Shown: positions 1 through 10,015, counted from the stretch's first letter. The stretch is 64,000 nucleotides of DNA from Boseongicola sp. H5 (GCA_020622165.1 JACNMN010000009.1:1-64000), one strand, 5' to 3'. Program-made: numbers and translations. Notes: generated by a model not told the origin, from the letters alone.

Positions 1-139
<139 letters not shown>

Positions 140-218
140 TCATGATCTAGGGGGCCGTTTCGACCCCGGTTCCGTATCCGCGCGCTCGTTACCCGAGATG
201 CGGGGGGAAAATCAAGCG

Positions 219-917
219 TCAGTTGCTGGCTGGCACCGGGCAGGGTGTGGTGTCGGTCGGAACGCAGTCTTCCGGCACAGCCTCGGCGGCGGAGGCTTCG
301 GCGACAGCTTCCGACGGATCGATTTCCGCCGCCTCGGCGATGGCGGCGATCTCGGCGGCATCGGCGGCGGCAACATCGGGGTCGATATTGAACCAGTCGG
401 GGTTTTCCAGCATCCAGAGCTGTACCCGGCGGGCCGCGTTCCGGGCAAGGATCTGCATCTGCTCCTCCCGCGAGCGGGTCAGGCCGGATCCGATGATCGA
501 TTGCGGACTCGTGCCTTCGAAAACGGTGATCTGGTTCGGCTCCTCATGCAGCTTCGCCTCCGCCGCGTCGTCCCAGACATTGGCGGAAATCACCAGAACG
601 GATTTGGGCGACAACAACACCGGGATCCCGGGTATCGCCAGCGCATAGCCATCCACGTTGATCGCGATATGATACAGCCGGTCCCCTTCATAGGCGCCGA
701 AACGGCGGTCGATCTCGGCCTGCAGCACCGCTTCCCATTCCTCCGGCGTCGCGTTCCGGGACGGGGGGACCTGCTGCATGTTGTCGGCAACCACGATGTT
801 GAAGGCGAGCCGGAAGTCGCCCATGTCGGGCAGATCTTCCTCCAGCGGATCGGGCGCGGCACAGGCCGACAGCAAACCAGCCATGGCAATGGCGGCGATA
901 CGGGTCACAAGACGCAT
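219..917 (-). CDS. Hypothetical lipoprotein
   Basis: A 232-residue protein that opens with MRLVTR, a hydrophobic stretch and a lipobox LLSAC (Cys about residue 20), so it is predicted to be a lipid-anchored envelope protein. I recognise no named family. The middle is a mixed alpha/beta region; the C-terminal third is rich in Ala and Glu (repeated AEIA/AEA units) and ends with two Cys in a Pro/Thr-rich tail. The reading frame stays open far upstream, but the lipobox fixes the start at 917. It lies between tuf (same strand) and a divergent P450 gene, with only 120 bases to the P450 start, so both promoters sit in that gap. Confidence 0.75.
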   Translation of the reverse strand: MRLVTRIAAIAMAGLLSACAAPDPLEEDLPDMGDFRLAFNIVVADNMQQVPPSRNATPEEWEAVLQAEIDRRFGAYEGDRLYHIAINVDGYALAIPGIPVLLSPKSVLVISANVWDDAAEAKLHEEPNQITVFEGTSPQSIIGSGLTRSREEQMQILARNAARRVQLWMLENPDWFNIDPDVAAADAAEIAAIAEAAEIDPSEAVAEASAAEAVPEDCVPTDTTPCPVPASN

Positions 918-1037
918 GAGGGCTCCCCCGGAAAACAGCAGCGACCCAGCCATAGCGCAGCGCGCCCCAGCACGCAACGACACGGGCGATTGACGCAGGC
1001 CAAGCCCGGCATAGATGACCGGTGAAGGAGCGCTGCG

Positions 1038-2390
1038 ATGCCCGATCCAGTTTCGGTTCCCCTGACCACGCGGCCCTTGGGCGTGCTTGAGAGCTACCGC
1101 GCGGCGCGGCGCAACATTCTGGAGATCATCCCGCTTGCCGCCCTGCATCAGCCGATGATCTCGGGCCGGACCGGGCCGCAGCGCTGGCACATGCTGATGT
1201 CGCCCCTGGCGATCCGTCGGGTGCTGCTGGAAGCGGTAGAGAACTATCCCAAATCCGAGGCGACCAAATCGATCCTGAAACCGGCCATCGGCAACAGCCT
1301 CTTCATTGCCGAAGGGGCCGACTGGCGCTGGCAGCGCCGGGCGGTGGCGCCTGCGTTTTCCGCCCGGAACGTGGCCGCCCTGACCCCGGTCATGACCCGC
1401 GCGGCCGAGGCCTCCGCCAGGCGGATCGCGCCATTGGCAAGACCCGGGCGGGCGGTCAACCTGCTCGACCAGATGGTCGCGGCAACCTTCGATGTCATTT
1501 CGGATGTCTGTTTCGGCGCCGATGGCGGACTTGACCGGGCAGAGGTTCACGGCGCGCTGGAGGCCTATATCGATCAGGCCGCGCGGGTCAGCGTTCTGGA
1601 TGTTCTGGGGCTGCCGAGCTGGCTGCCACGGCCGGCGCGGGTTGGCGCCGCGCGCAGCCTGACCCGGATGCAGGCGGATGCGGATGCCGCCATCACCCGC
1701 CGCCGGCAGCACGGGCCGGGGACCGACATGGACCTTCTGGATCTGCTGCTGGACGCCGCCGACCCGGAGACGGGCCGCGCCATGACGACCGAGGAGTTGC
1801 GCGAAAACCTGCTGACCTTCATCGTGGCGGGCCATGAAACCACCGCGCTGACCCTGTCATGGGCGCTCTATCTCTGCGCTTTCGACCCGGAGATACAGAA
1901 CGCCGCGCGCATGGAGGCGCAGGAGGTTCTGGGCGCCCGTCCCGCCGGGGCCGGGGATGTCGCGGCGCTTCCCCTGACCCGGCAGATCGTCGAGGAGACG
2001 CTGCGCCTCTACCCCGCCGGCGGGTTCCTGTCGCGCACCGCCAGAGCCGCCGACCGGCTTGGCGATGCCGAGATCCGGCCCGGCGACACGGTGATGATCC
2101 CGGTCTACGCGCTGCATCGTCATCGCGGCCTCTGGGACAGGCCGGACGCCTTCCACCCTGCCCGTTTCGACGGGCGCAGCAAGATCGACCGCTACCAGTT
2201 CCTGCCGTTCAGCGACGGTCCGCGGATCTGCATCGGAGCCAGTTTCGCGATGCAGGAAGCGGTGGTGATCCTCGCGACACTGCTCACCCGGTTTCGCTTT
2301 GCCGCAATCAGGGGACGTGCGCCCAAGCCGGTGATGATCCTCACGCTGAGACCCGAGGGCGGCGTGTGGCTGGAGGTGACGCCGGTCTGA
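1038..2390 (+). CDS. Cytochrome P450
   Basis: A 450-residue soluble P450. The I-helix oxygen-binding motif AGHETT, the K-helix EETLRLYP (ExxR) and the haem loop FSDGPRICIG are all present; the thiolate ligand is Cys398. The length fits a class I bacterial P450 that needs external ferredoxin and reductase partners, and neither is encoded nearby. The substrate cannot be read from the sequence. The ATG at 1038 is preceded by GAAGGAG, a good ribosome-binding site. The gene is divergent from a lipoprotein gene and convergent with an M48 protease gene, so it appears to be transcribed alone. Confidence 0.93.
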   Translation: MPDPVSVPLTTRPLGVLESYRAARRNILEIIPLAALHQPMISGRTGPQRWHMLMSPLAIRRVLLEAVENYPKSEATKSILKPAIGNSLFIAEGADWRWQRRAVAPAFSARNVAALTPVMTRAAEASARRIAPLARPGRAVNLLDQMVAATFDVISDVCFGADGGLDRAEVHGALEAYIDQAARVSVLDVLGLPSWLPRPARVGAARSLTRMQADADAAITRRRQHGPGTDMDLLDLLLDAADPETGRAMTTEELRENLLTFIVAGHETTALTLSWALYLCAFDPEIQNAARMEAQEVLGARPAGAGDVAALPLTRQIVEETLRLYPAGGFLSRTARAADRLGDAEIRPGDTVMIPVYALHRHRGLWDRPDAFHPARFDGRSKIDRYQFLPFSDGPRICIGASFAMQEAVVILATLLTRFRFAAIRGRAPKPVMILTLRPEGGVWLEVTPV

Positions 2391-2421
2391 GAGGCCCTTT
2401 GCAGACCTGAGCGCGGGGGGC

Positions 2422-2441
2422 GGTCCGCGATCTAACGGACC
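2422..2441. terminator. Small hairpin between convergent P450 and protease genes
   Basis: GGTCCG (2422-2427) pairs with CGGACC (2436-2441) across an 8-base loop in the 59-base gap between two converging genes. No clear U-tract follows in either direction, so termination is inferred from position only. Confidence 0.35.
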
Positions 2442-2449
2442 TCCGGCGT

Positions 2450-3622
2450 CTAGCCTTTGACCCCGCCCGCCGGGGGCGCAGCCATGCCGCAGATGTTTTG
2501 CAGGGCGACCCATTCCGCGTCGGACAGGATCGGCCCCGCCTCCACAAACCCGATACCGGCGGCGGCGGCGGAGGCCTCGATCCGGCTCAGAAGCTCGGGA
2601 TGCGTGTTCAGATGCTGGAAGACGCCCAGTTCGATATCGAGGCCCTGATCCTGCAGCCGTTCGAAAAAGACGCCCAGAGCCCCAGGCGAGACGCCGGCAT
2701 TGGCCAGAAGCTCGTGGGCATAGGCATCGGCCCGCGCCTCGGCATCGCGGCTGTAGGACGAGGTGATCAGTTGCTGGGTCACGACCGCGGCGGCCGAACC
2801 GCCCAGAAAATCGCCATAGAGCAACCCGATGATCCCGAAGGATCCCATGCCCTGCAACACCGCCCGCATCCCGTCACGATGGGCCACATGGCCGATCTCG
2901 TGGGCGAGCACGGCGGCGACCTCCTCGGGGCTTTCCGCGGCTTCGATCAGGCCGCGGTGAAGCGTGACATGTCCGCCCGGAAGCGCGGTTGCATTCAATG
3001 ACGGATCGGACACGACGCGCGTGCGCAGCGGGAAGGGCAGCGCGACCCCCCGGGTCAGCCGGGCCTGCATGGCCGCCAGCGCGGCATCGCCCGCCGGGCT
3101 GCTGCATTCATGGGCGCCCCGTGCTGGATAGACCTGCTCGAAATAGGTCTGACCCAAAGCGATCTCGGTCTGGGGCGGGATCATCTCGGCCCCACGGTCG
3201 GCCATGAAGGGAACCAGACCGAACAGGATCGCGCCGAAGGCCGCCGCCGCGGCACCGATCATGCCCAGAACCTTCAGCAGGGAGCCGTTGGCGGGGCGCA
3301 GCGGCCTGAGTTCGGGGATCGCCAGAACCAGGACGCGCAGCGCCTCGGCCTCGCGGATCACCAGACGCGCCGGATCGGTGTCGTCGGGCGTGAAGATGAA
3401 CGTATCGTCCCGCGCCTGATCGGGAACCTGACGCATGTCGGCAAGGGACCAGCGCAGCACGGCGTGGGTTTCGACATTCTTCAGCTCCAGCACCGCCTGC
3501 GGCCCCTCGCCCGACACCCGCAGGCTGACGCGCTGCTGCACCGGGCTGATCCCGTCATAAAGCTCGGCATAGCTCATAGCGGTCTTCGCGGCGAATTCGG
3601 GGTTGCCAATGGATTGCAGCAT
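2450..3622 (-). CDS. M48 family metallopeptidase
   Basis: A 390-residue protein with a non-catalytic N-terminal region (about 1-130), one membrane segment (near 125-150), and an M48 peptidase domain. The zinc motif HEIGH is in the context VLAHEIGHVAHRDG, and the third ligand is probably the Glu in SRDAEARAD. Such proteases degrade or mature membrane and envelope proteins. The start ATG shares one base with the TGA of the upstream DUF898 gene (TGATG), so the pair is probably translationally coupled. The same protease/DUF898 pairing suggests a joint envelope role, but the substrate is unknown. Confidence 0.88.
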   Translation of the reverse strand: MLQSIGNPEFAAKTAMSYAELYDGISPVQQRVSLRVSGEGPQAVLELKNVETHAVLRWSLADMRQVPDQARDDTFIFTPDDTDPARLVIREAEALRVLVLAIPELRPLRPANGSLLKVLGMIGAAAAAFGAILFGLVPFMADRGAEMIPPQTEIALGQTYFEQVYPARGAHECSSPAGDAALAAMQARLTRGVALPFPLRTRVVSDPSLNATALPGGHVTLHRGLIEAAESPEEVAAVLAHEIGHVAHRDGMRAVLQGMGSFGIIGLLYGDFLGGSAAAVVTQQLITSSYSRDAEARADAYAHELLANAGVSPGALGVFFERLQDQGLDIELGVFQHLNTHPELLSRIEASAAAAGIGFVEAGPILSDAEWVALQNICGMAAPPAGGVKG

Positions 3623-4860
3623 CAGAAGGCAGCTCCCACGTCCAGCGCGTCCGCAAAGCCGCCGGCGTCGCGCGTGTCCTCGCGGTCGCGCTGGCGGATC
3701 GTCTCGAGAAGCTCGGGTTCATGAATTTCCAGCGTCTCGGCCACGTGGCGGACCATGGGAAAGGTCAGGAAAAGCTGGCGGAAAACATTGTAGAACACCA
3801 GGATCAGCATCACCGCCATCGCGGTGGTCAGCACGATCAGCGTCACAGGCGGGTTTTCGACCAGATCGGTGGATGTAACCCCGACGGCAGCCATGACGCC
3901 GAACGCCAGGGCCAGGATGAGAGCGGCGGCAAGACCGCTGGCCACGCCGGTCAGGATACTGCCCAGGATATGGATCCGCACCAGGCTGCGGGTGCGGGGG
4001 TGGATGTCGAATTCCAGCCCGTCGCCAAGGGTCTTCATCGATGCCATGATCCGGAAGGACGCGACCCGGTAGTAAGCGGCGAAGAGAAGGATCAGCAGGC
4101 CTGCGGGATAGATCGCCAGAAACGGCCAGGTGGTGCCCGAGATATGGAAAAGCGGCATCCCGTTCTGGTCCGTTCCGATCTGCGTCCAGCTGGAGTTGAG
4201 AACGCCGTAGACCATCATCGCGACGGTGCCGTAAAGGCAGAACAGAAACGGGATGACCGGGCCGTAAAGCTGCCCGAAATGGCCGAACTGGGTAAAGCGC
4301 GCGGTGCCGAACCAGCTTCGGTCGGTCAGGTATTTTTCAAGCTGAAAGGTCCTGAGCGGCAGCAGCAGCCCGAATGACAGAAGCACCAGCAGCCCGTAGA
4401 GACAGGCGCGCCAGGCATAGCCCCAGGCCCCCGGCGACATCGCGAACCGGATGCCGCGCCAGCGCGAGCGCGACATGATATAGCGCCGCGCCCGATAGCG
4501 CGCCACGAAGATGACCGGGATCAGCGACAGCGGCGCGAGCATCAGACCATAGATCAGAAAGGCGGACGCGCCCTGCGACGTGAAGATCGCGGCCAGCATG
4601 GCCAGGGCATTGAACAGCGCCAGATAGATCGCCAGCAGGATGATCGCGAAAAGGAAGCCGATCAGCTTTTCCTGACCGGTGCCGGTGTATTCCATCGGCG
4701 TACCGCCGGGACGGACCGACGACCAGTACCAGCGCCGGAAGCGCGTGGTCTGCCAGAAGCGGTAAAGCCCGAATGTGATGACCGTCAGCAATCCGGTCCT
4801 GAACGCCAGTTGAAACAGGTCGCCCCTGTCTCCCGCAAACTCCGTCTTCAGTGCCGGCAT
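3622..4860 (-). CDS. DUF898 (YjgN-like) inner-membrane protein
   Basis: A 412-residue polytopic membrane protein. The N-terminus has the family pattern of a hydrophobic turn followed by TFGLYRFWQTTRFRRW, and several further hydrophobic segments and paired arginine-rich loops follow, as in the YjgN/DUF898 family. Biochemical function is not established for this family. It begins 9 bases after the parC stop and overlaps the M48 protease start by one base, giving a likely parC-DUF898-M48 transcription unit. A TTTACGTAAA palindrome lies in the short gap before its start. Confidence 0.82.
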   Translation of the reverse strand: MPALKTEFAGDRGDLFQLAFRTGLLTVITFGLYRFWQTTRFRRWYWSSVRPGGTPMEYTGTGQEKLIGFLFAIILLAIYLALFNALAMLAAIFTSQGASAFLIYGLMLAPLSLIPVIFVARYRARRYIMSRSRWRGIRFAMSPGAWGYAWRACLYGLLVLLSFGLLLPLRTFQLEKYLTDRSWFGTARFTQFGHFGQLYGPVIPFLFCLYGTVAMMVYGVLNSSWTQIGTDQNGMPLFHISGTTWPFLAIYPAGLLILLFAAYYRVASFRIMASMKTLGDGLEFDIHPRTRSLVRIHILGSILTGVASGLAAALILALAFGVMAAVGVTSTDLVENPPVTLIVLTTAMAVMLILVFYNVFRQLFLTFPMVRHVAETLEIHEPELLETIRQRDREDTRDAGGFADALDVGAAF

Positions 4861-4869
4861 GGCGTCCCT

Positions 4870-7173
4870 TTACGTAAACCGATTATCCCGGGGAAAGCCG
4901 CGCGGGGCCATCCGGCCCGCGCTGGCGCGCTTGCCCGTCCATTCGGTCAAATCGGCCTCCGTCCGGGTGCGGCCGGCCGGATCGGACCAGCTCAGACCTT
5001 CGGACAGAGCAAAGGCGCGGGCGTCAGACAGGCCCCCGTCCTTGTACTTTTGCAGGCGCACGCCTTTGCCGCGACCCATCTCGGGCAGCTCCTCCAGCGC
5101 GAAAACGAGAACCTTGCGGTTCTCTCCCACAGTGGCGACATGATCGTCGCCCGGTGCGAGGGGCTTGCAGACCTTCGCGGTCACATCGCCCCTGACATTC
5201 AGCACCTGTTTGCCTGCGCGGGTCTGCGCCACCACATCGGCCTGAGGCACGACGAACCCGTCGCCCGCCGAAGAGGCGACCAACAGCTTGCCGTCAGGCT
5301 GATGAATGAACAGATCCACGATTTCGACCTCATTGGGCATGTCCACCATCAGGCGGACGGGTTCCCCCATCCCACGGCCTCCGGGCAAATTTGTGGCAGA
5401 AATCGTGTAAAACCTGCCGTTGTTTCCGAAACATAACAACTTGTCGGTGGTTTCCGCATGAAACGCGAAGCGCGGGCCATCGCCGTCGCGGAACTTCAGC
5501 TCGGCGCCAAGGTCGATATGCCCCTTCATCGCGCGGATCCAGCCCATCTTGGAGCAGACCACGGTGATCGGCTCCCGCTCGATCATCGCTTCCAGCGGCA
5601 CATCCTCGACCTCGCCGGCTTCGGCGAACTGGGTGCGGCGGGCGCCGAAATCCGTGGCCTTGCCGAATTGCTTGCGGGTCTCGCGAAGCTGCTCGGCGAT
5701 CGTGGACCACTGAATGGTGTCGTTTTCCAGCAGATCCTCAAGGCCCGCGCGTTCCTCCATCAGGGCTTCCTGTTCGCGCAGCAACTCGATCTCCTCCAGC
5801 CGGCGCAGGGAGCGCAGGCGCATGTTCAGGATCGCTTCGGCCTGCACCTCGCTCAGTTCCCCTTCGCCGGGCGGGGGCGTCACGTAATCCGCCTCGGAAG
5901 TTGCGCGCACGAAGTCGCGCCCCCAATCCTCCCGCATGAGTGCGGCCTTCGGATCCTCGTCGTAGCGGATGATGTCGATCACCCGGTCGAGGTTCAGAAA
6001 CGCGATGATGAACCCTTCCAGCACCTCCAGCCGGTGGTCGATCTTCTCCATCCGGTGCTCCGACCGGCGGATCAACACATCGCGGCGATGATCGAGGAAG
6101 GCGCGCAGCACCTCTTTCAGCGAACAGACCTTGGGCGTCTGCCCGTCGATCAGCACGTTCATGTTCAGGCTGAAGCGCGTTTCCAGATCGGAATTGCGAT
6201 AGAGCATGCCCATCAGCAGGTCGCGATCCACGGTCTTGGCGCGCGGTTCCAGAACGATGCGGATATCATCGGCGGACTCGTCCCGCACATCGGCGAGGAT
6301 CGGGATCTTCTTGGTCTGGATCAGTTCGGCCAGCTTCTCGATCAGCTTGGATTTCTGCACCTGATAGGGGATTTCAGTGACGACGATCTGCCACTGACCC
6401 CGGCCCAGATCCTCCACCTCCCATTTTGCACGCAACCGGAAGGCGCCGCGCCCGGTGCGGTAGGTCTGCGCCATGCTCTCGGGCGGCTCGACGATCACGC
6501 CGCCGGTCGGAAAATCGGGCCCTTTGACATAGTTCAGAAGCGTGTCGTCCCGGGCATCGGGGGTCTTGATCAGATGCAGGCAGGCCTCGATCAGTTCGTC
6601 CAGATTGTGCGGCGGAATGTTCGTGGCCATCCCCACGGCAATGCCGGAGGAACCGTTCGCCAAAAGGTTCGGAAGCGCGGCGGGAAGCACCACGGGCTCC
6701 TGCAGGGTGCCGTCGTAATTGTCCCTGAAATCGACCGCATTCTCCGCCAGCCCTTCCAGCAACGCCTCGGCGATCGAGGTCATGCGCGCCTCGGTGTACC
6801 GGCTGGCGGCAGGGTTGTCGCCGTCGATATTGCCGAAGTTCCCCTGCCCGTCGACCAGCGGATAGCGAATGGTGAAATCCTGGGCCAGACGCGCCATCGC
6901 GTCGTAGATCGCCGCATCCCCGTGCGGGTGATAATTCCCCATCACGTCGCCGCTGATCTTCGCGGATTTGCGAAAGCCGCCGGTCGACGCCAGACGCAAC
7001 TCCCGCATCGCGAACAGAATCCGCCGATGGACAGGCTTCAGCCCGTCGCGCGCATCGGGCAGCGCGCGGTGCATGATCGTGCTGAGCGCGTATTGCAAAT
7101 ACCGGGAACCGATCGCCCGGCTGAGCGACTCGGTCAGGTCTTTTTTGTCTTCTGGCGTGTTCTGCTCGCTCAT
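4870..7173 (-). CDS. parC: DNA topoisomerase IV subunit A
   Basis: A 767-residue type IIA topoisomerase A subunit that, with ParE, decatenates daughter chromosomes. The breakage-reunion domain contains the catalytic Tyr126 in ASRYTEARM, and the quinolone region reads [10 protein letters not shown]. The length and the shorter, degenerate C-terminal beta-pinwheel region favour ParC over GyrA, which is longer. At the position equivalent to E. coli ParC Ser80 there is Ala87, while Asp91 replaces Glu84. The start at 7173 gives the conserved N-terminus ([14 protein letters not shown]). It heads a unit with the DUF898 and M48 genes. Confidence 0.94.
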   Translation of the reverse strand: MSEQNTPEDKKDLTESLSRAIGSRYLQYALSTIMHRALPDARDGLKPVHRRILFAMRELRLASTGGFRKSAKISGDVMGNYHPHGDAAIYDAMARLAQDFTIRYPLVDGQGNFGNIDGDNPAASRYTEARMTSIAEALLEGLAENAVDFRDNYDGTLQEPVVLPAALPNLLANGSSGIAVGMATNIPPHNLDELIEACLHLIKTPDARDDTLLNYVKGPDFPTGGVIVEPPESMAQTYRTGRGAFRLRAKWEVEDLGRGQWQIVVTEIPYQVQKSKLIEKLAELIQTKKIPILADVRDESADDIRIVLEPRAKTVDRDLLMGMLYRNSDLETRFSLNMNVLIDGQTPKVCSLKEVLRAFLDHRRDVLIRRSEHRMEKIDHRLEVLEGFIIAFLNLDRVIDIIRYDEDPKAALMREDWGRDFVRATSEADYVTPPPGEGELSEVQAEAILNMRLRSLRRLEEIELLREQEALMEERAGLEDLLENDTIQWSTIAEQLRETRKQFGKATDFGARRTQFAEAGEVEDVPLEAMIEREPITVVCSKMGWIRAMKGHIDLGAELKFRDGDGPRFAFHAETTDKLLCFGNNGRFYTISATNLPGGRGMGEPVRLMVDMPNEVEIVDLFIHQPDGKLLVASSAGDGFVVPQADVVAQTRAGKQVLNVRGDVTAKVCKPLAPGDDHVATVGENRKVLVFALEELPEMGRGKGVRLQKYKDGGLSDARAFALSEGLSWSDPAGRTRTEADLTEWTGKRASAGRMAPRGFPRDNRFT

Positions 7174-7317
7174 TTGATCCCCCTGATACGCAAGGACCGG
7201 TCACCCGTAAAGGAACCAAAAGCGTCCAAACGGCGTTTTTCCTCCATATCAGAATCGGTGACTCGGCAATAAGATGCCGACGTCATTTGATGAGTAACGT
7301 TTTTGAGGATTACTGCC

Positions 7318-7956
7318 ATGATCCGCCTGACTGTCTTGTTATGCGCCACACTTTACGCCGGAATGATCATTCTTCCGGAAGCTCTCGACCCCGCCGACCG
7401 GCACGATAACGCCTCAGCCGGCCTGACTGCCGGTACGGCAGCGGACAGCGCGGCGGTCGACGCGTCCGTGAACCTGGTGGCCCAGGGCTTGCTGGTCCCG
7501 GCGGCCATGACCGCAGACGAACCGGCGACCCCTGAGCCGATGCTGATGACCGCATCGCTCAACACCACGACGGACGTGCCGATCCTCTCCGAACCTGCGC
7601 CACAGCCGGCAATGATCATAGAGACTGCGAATGGCGAGCGGATCGAGGTGGACGCTGTCATCAACCCCGGTCTGATCGATGCGCCGGATGTGGTCAGTGT
7701 CGCGGCGGCAACTCCGGTGCCGATGCAATCCGACCCGGCTTCGCCCGCCGCGAAAGAGATGGTCTATGTCACCGGAAGCCGCGTGAACATGCGCGCAGGC
7801 CCGTCGACGCAAAACCCCGTCCTTATGGCGCTTGGATACGGTGCGGAAGCCGAGCTTATCGAAGAGATGCCCAATGGCTGGGTGCAGATCCGCCACACGG
7901 AGTCCGGCCGCGTCGGATACATGGCCGGGCGCTTCCTGTCGCCGGATCAACCCTGA
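7318..7956 (+). CDS. Exported SH3-domain protein
   Basis: A 212-residue protein with a hydrophobic N-terminus (MIRLTVLLCATLYAGMII) that is a signal peptide or anchor, a low-complexity Ala/Pro/Thr region (about 25-140), and a C-terminal bacterial SH3 domain with the typical SRVNMRAGPST and GWVQIR segments. Such domains bind peptidoglycan or other cell-wall ligands, so a periplasmic role is likely. The frame is open to a TTG at 7303, but the ATG at 7318 is chosen because TTGAGGA sits 9 bases upstream as its ribosome-binding site. It is divergent from parC. Confidence 0.82.
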   Translation: MIRLTVLLCATLYAGMIILPEALDPADRHDNASAGLTAGTAADSAAVDASVNLVAQGLLVPAAMTADEPATPEPMLMTASLNTTTDVPILSEPAPQPAMIIETANGERIEVDAVINPGLIDAPDVVSVAAATPVPMQSDPASPAAKEMVYVTGSRVNMRAGPSTQNPVLMALGYGAEAELIEEMPNGWVQIRHTESGRVGYMAGRFLSPDQP

Positions 7957-8016
7957 CCATTGCCCTCGCACCGCCCCTGCCCTAGGCATCGACATGCATT
8001 GGGGCAAGAGGACTGC

Positions 8017-8847
8017 ATGGCAAAATCCATCCTGATCACCGGGTGTTCATCCGGTCTGGGAGAGGACGCGGCGCGGACGCTCGCCGCGCGCGGATGGCGC
8101 GTGTTCGCGACCTGTCGCAACGGCCGGGATGTGGCGCGGCTGGAAAGTGAAGGGCTGGAGAGTTTCGCGCTGGATGTGGCCGACCCGGAGAGTATCGCCG
8201 AAGGTATGGCCGAGGTTCTGCGCCACACGGGCGGAACGCTGGACGCCCTCTTCAACAATGCAGGCTACGGGTTGCCGGGCGCGATGGAGGATGTCCCGCC
8301 CGCCGCATTGCGCGAGATATTCGAGACAAATGTCTTCGGGCTTCACGATCTGACCCGCCGCGCCGTCGCCGTGATGCGGGCGCAGGGCGGATATGGCCGC
8401 ATCGTTCAGCACTCCTCAGCGCTCGGTCGGGTGCCGATCCGCTGGCGGGGGGCCTATACCGCCAGCAAACACGCCGTCGAGGGGCTGACCGACACGCTGC
8501 GGCTGGAATTGCGGGGCACGGGGATCCATGTGTCGACCCTGAATACCGGGCCGGTCAGTTCGAAATTCCGGGTGAACTCGATCCCGGGCTTCGAGAAATG
8601 GATCGACTGGGAGACCTCCGCCATCGCGGATCTGTATCGCGATCAGCTTCTGCGCCATCTCTACGAGACGACCGGCAAGGCGCCTTTCCAGCTGGAGCCG
8701 CCCGCCGTGACCGCGAAACTGATCCACGCACTGGAAGCGCCGCGCCCCCGCGCGCGCTATTTCATCACCACCGCAACCTGGATTGTCGAGATCGCCCGAC
8801 GCATCCTGCCGCAGCGGGTTTTTGACTGGATGGTCGCCAAGGCCTAG
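8017..8847 (+). CDS. Short-chain dehydrogenase/reductase
   Basis: A 276-residue classical SDR. The nucleotide-binding TGCSSGLG (about residues 8-15), the NNAG motif and the active-site YTASK (Tyr-x3-Lys) are all present. It should be a cytosolic NAD(P)-dependent oxidoreductase; the substrate is not predictable. The C-terminus ends with a hydrophobic, basic stretch that could touch the membrane. The ATG at 8017 is preceded by AAGAGGA. A CCTAGG site lies about 35 bases upstream in the short gap after the SH3 gene. It ends with TAG. Confidence 0.88.
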   Translation: MAKSILITGCSSGLGEDAARTLAARGWRVFATCRNGRDVARLESEGLESFALDVADPESIAEGMAEVLRHTGGTLDALFNNAGYGLPGAMEDVPPAALREIFETNVFGLHDLTRRAVAVMRAQGGYGRIVQHSSALGRVPIRWRGAYTASKHAVEGLTDTLRLELRGTGIHVSTLNTGPVSSKFRVNSIPGFEKWIDWETSAIADLYRDQLLRHLYETTGKAPFQLEPPAVTAKLIHALEAPRPRARYFITTATWIVEIARRILPQRVFDWMVAKA

Positions 8848-8899
8848 TCAGGGGCCACAAACCGGCTACATCGCCCGCAATCAACGAAAAGGACGTGCC

Positions 8900-9109
8900 A
8901 TGCTTTCCGACCCGCTTTTCATTCTCGTGGCGCTGGCCTGTTTCGGGGTGCTGGTGGTGCTGCTGATGGGCATCAACTCATTCCGCATAGGCGGCGAGTA
9001 CAACCGCAAGAACGCCAATAAATTCATGCGCTGGCGGTTGCTGGCGCAGTTCGTCGCGGTGCTGCTCATCCTCGTTTTCGTGCTTTTCCGTCGTCAGGCA
9101 GGGGGCTGA
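8900..9109 (+). CDS. Small twin-transmembrane protein, HIG1-domain type
   Basis: A 69-residue protein with two hydrophobic helices (about 5-24 and 48-64) joined by a basic loop. The loop NKFMRWRLLAQ matches the basic-Ala-Gln pattern typical of the hypoxia-induced HIG1 family, which in mitochondria associates with respiratory supercomplexes. That role in this organism is only an inference. The ATG at 8900 follows AAAGGACG. The gene lies 5 bases upstream of the cobalamin adenosyltransferase gene, so the two are almost certainly cotranscribed. Confidence 0.8.
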   Translation: MLSDPLFILVALACFGVLVVLLMGINSFRIGGEYNRKNANKFMRWRLLAQFVAVLLILVFVLFRRQAGG

Positions 9110-9114
9110 TCCAG

Positions 9115-9687
9115 ATGGTCGTTCTGAACAAGATATACACAAAAACCGGCGATGCCGGAGAAACCGCCCTCGGCGATGGCACCCGGGTGGCCAAGCACTC
9201 CATGCGGGTGGCGGCCTACGGGACGGTGGACGAGCTGAACGCCACGCTTGGCATGGCCCGTCTGGCCGCCGAAGGCGAGCTGGACGACAGGCTGGCCGCC
9301 ATTCAGAACGATCTGTTCGATCTGGGCGCCGACCTGTGCACGCCCGGCATGGAAAAGGACGCGGACCGGGAGTATCCGCCGCTTCGCATCGCCGAAAGCC
9401 AGGTGTTGCGGCTCGAGTCCGAAATCGACGGGATGAACGCGAAACTGACACCGCTCCGCAGCTTCATCCTGCCGGGAGGGTCTGCGCTGGCCGCGCATCT
9501 GCATGTCTGCCGGACGGTGGCCCGCCGCGCCGAACGCATCAGCGTGGAGCTGGCAACGATGGAGTCGGTCAATCCAGAGGGCGTGAAGTATCTCAACCGC
9601 CTGTCCGACTGGTTCTTCGTCGCCGGGCGTATCGCCAATAATGACGGCAAGGACGATGTCTTGTGGGTGCCGGGGGCCAACCGCTGA
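9115..9687 (+). CDS. Cob(I)alamin adenosyltransferase, PduO type
   Basis: A 190-residue enzyme that transfers the adenosyl group of ATP to cob(I)alamin to make coenzyme B12. The N-terminal ATP-binding signature YTKTGDAGETAL is clear, and AYGTVDELNA and the C-terminal NRLSDWFFVAGR are conserved PduO-type segments. Adenosylcobalamin would serve mutases such as those of the ethylmalonyl-CoA and propionyl-CoA routes, which fits the probable mcd gene at 23.6 kb. The RBS AGGGGG lies just before the ATG. The upstream HIG1-like gene is probably in the same mRNA. Confidence 0.93.
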   Translation: MVVLNKIYTKTGDAGETALGDGTRVAKHSMRVAAYGTVDELNATLGMARLAAEGELDDRLAAIQNDLFDLGADLCTPGMEKDADREYPPLRIAESQVLRLESEIDGMNAKLTPLRSFILPGGSALAAHLHVCRTVARRAERISVELATMESVNPEGVKYLNRLSDWFFVAGRIANNDGKDDVLWVPGANR

Positions 9688-9868
9688 ACACGGGCGGCGG
9701 TCATCTCGGGGCCAGCACCATACGAACGGACCAGGCGCGGACGGGCGCATGCCCTCTTCCTGGGGCCGGGTGGCGGCCCCGCTCATGCCGGTTCTCAAAG
9801 CTCGATCAGGGTGCCAGTCGATCCCCGCGGCGCTCACCTACGCGGTCATCGCATCCAGATCTCACACT

Positions 9869-9893
9869 CCGGTATTCGGCATGACCGGTTTTT
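9869..9893 (+). terminator. Probable terminator after the adenosyltransferase gene
   Basis: CCGGT (9869-9873) and ACCGG (9884-9888) form a short stem with a 10-base loop, followed directly by TTTTT. The stem is weak, but the U-tract is on the correct side for the plus-strand operon ending at 9687. Confidence 0.45.
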
Positions 9894-9993
9894 CTTTCCC
9901 CGCGAAACAATCCGTGATCCCGTCTGAAGGCGCAAAGAGCGTGGGTCCGGCACCCTGCTGCGGCCACAGCGTTTCTTCGTTATCCGGGCCGGA

Positions 9994-10015
9994 AGCCCCC
10001 CGATATCAGGGGGCT
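9994..10015. terminator. GC-rich hairpin in the 9.7-10.2 kb gap
   Basis: AGCCCCC (9994-10000) and GGGGGCT (10009-10015) form a perfect 7-base stem with an 8-base loop. No U-tract follows. It could end transcription or be a structural part of a leader. Confidence 0.35.

Noticed and set aside
5458-7272. A 604-codon open frame on the plus strand opposite parC
   Set aside because: It is a low-constraint shadow of parC in GC-rich DNA; parC has all its motifs, and the shadow has no recognisable domain or RBS.
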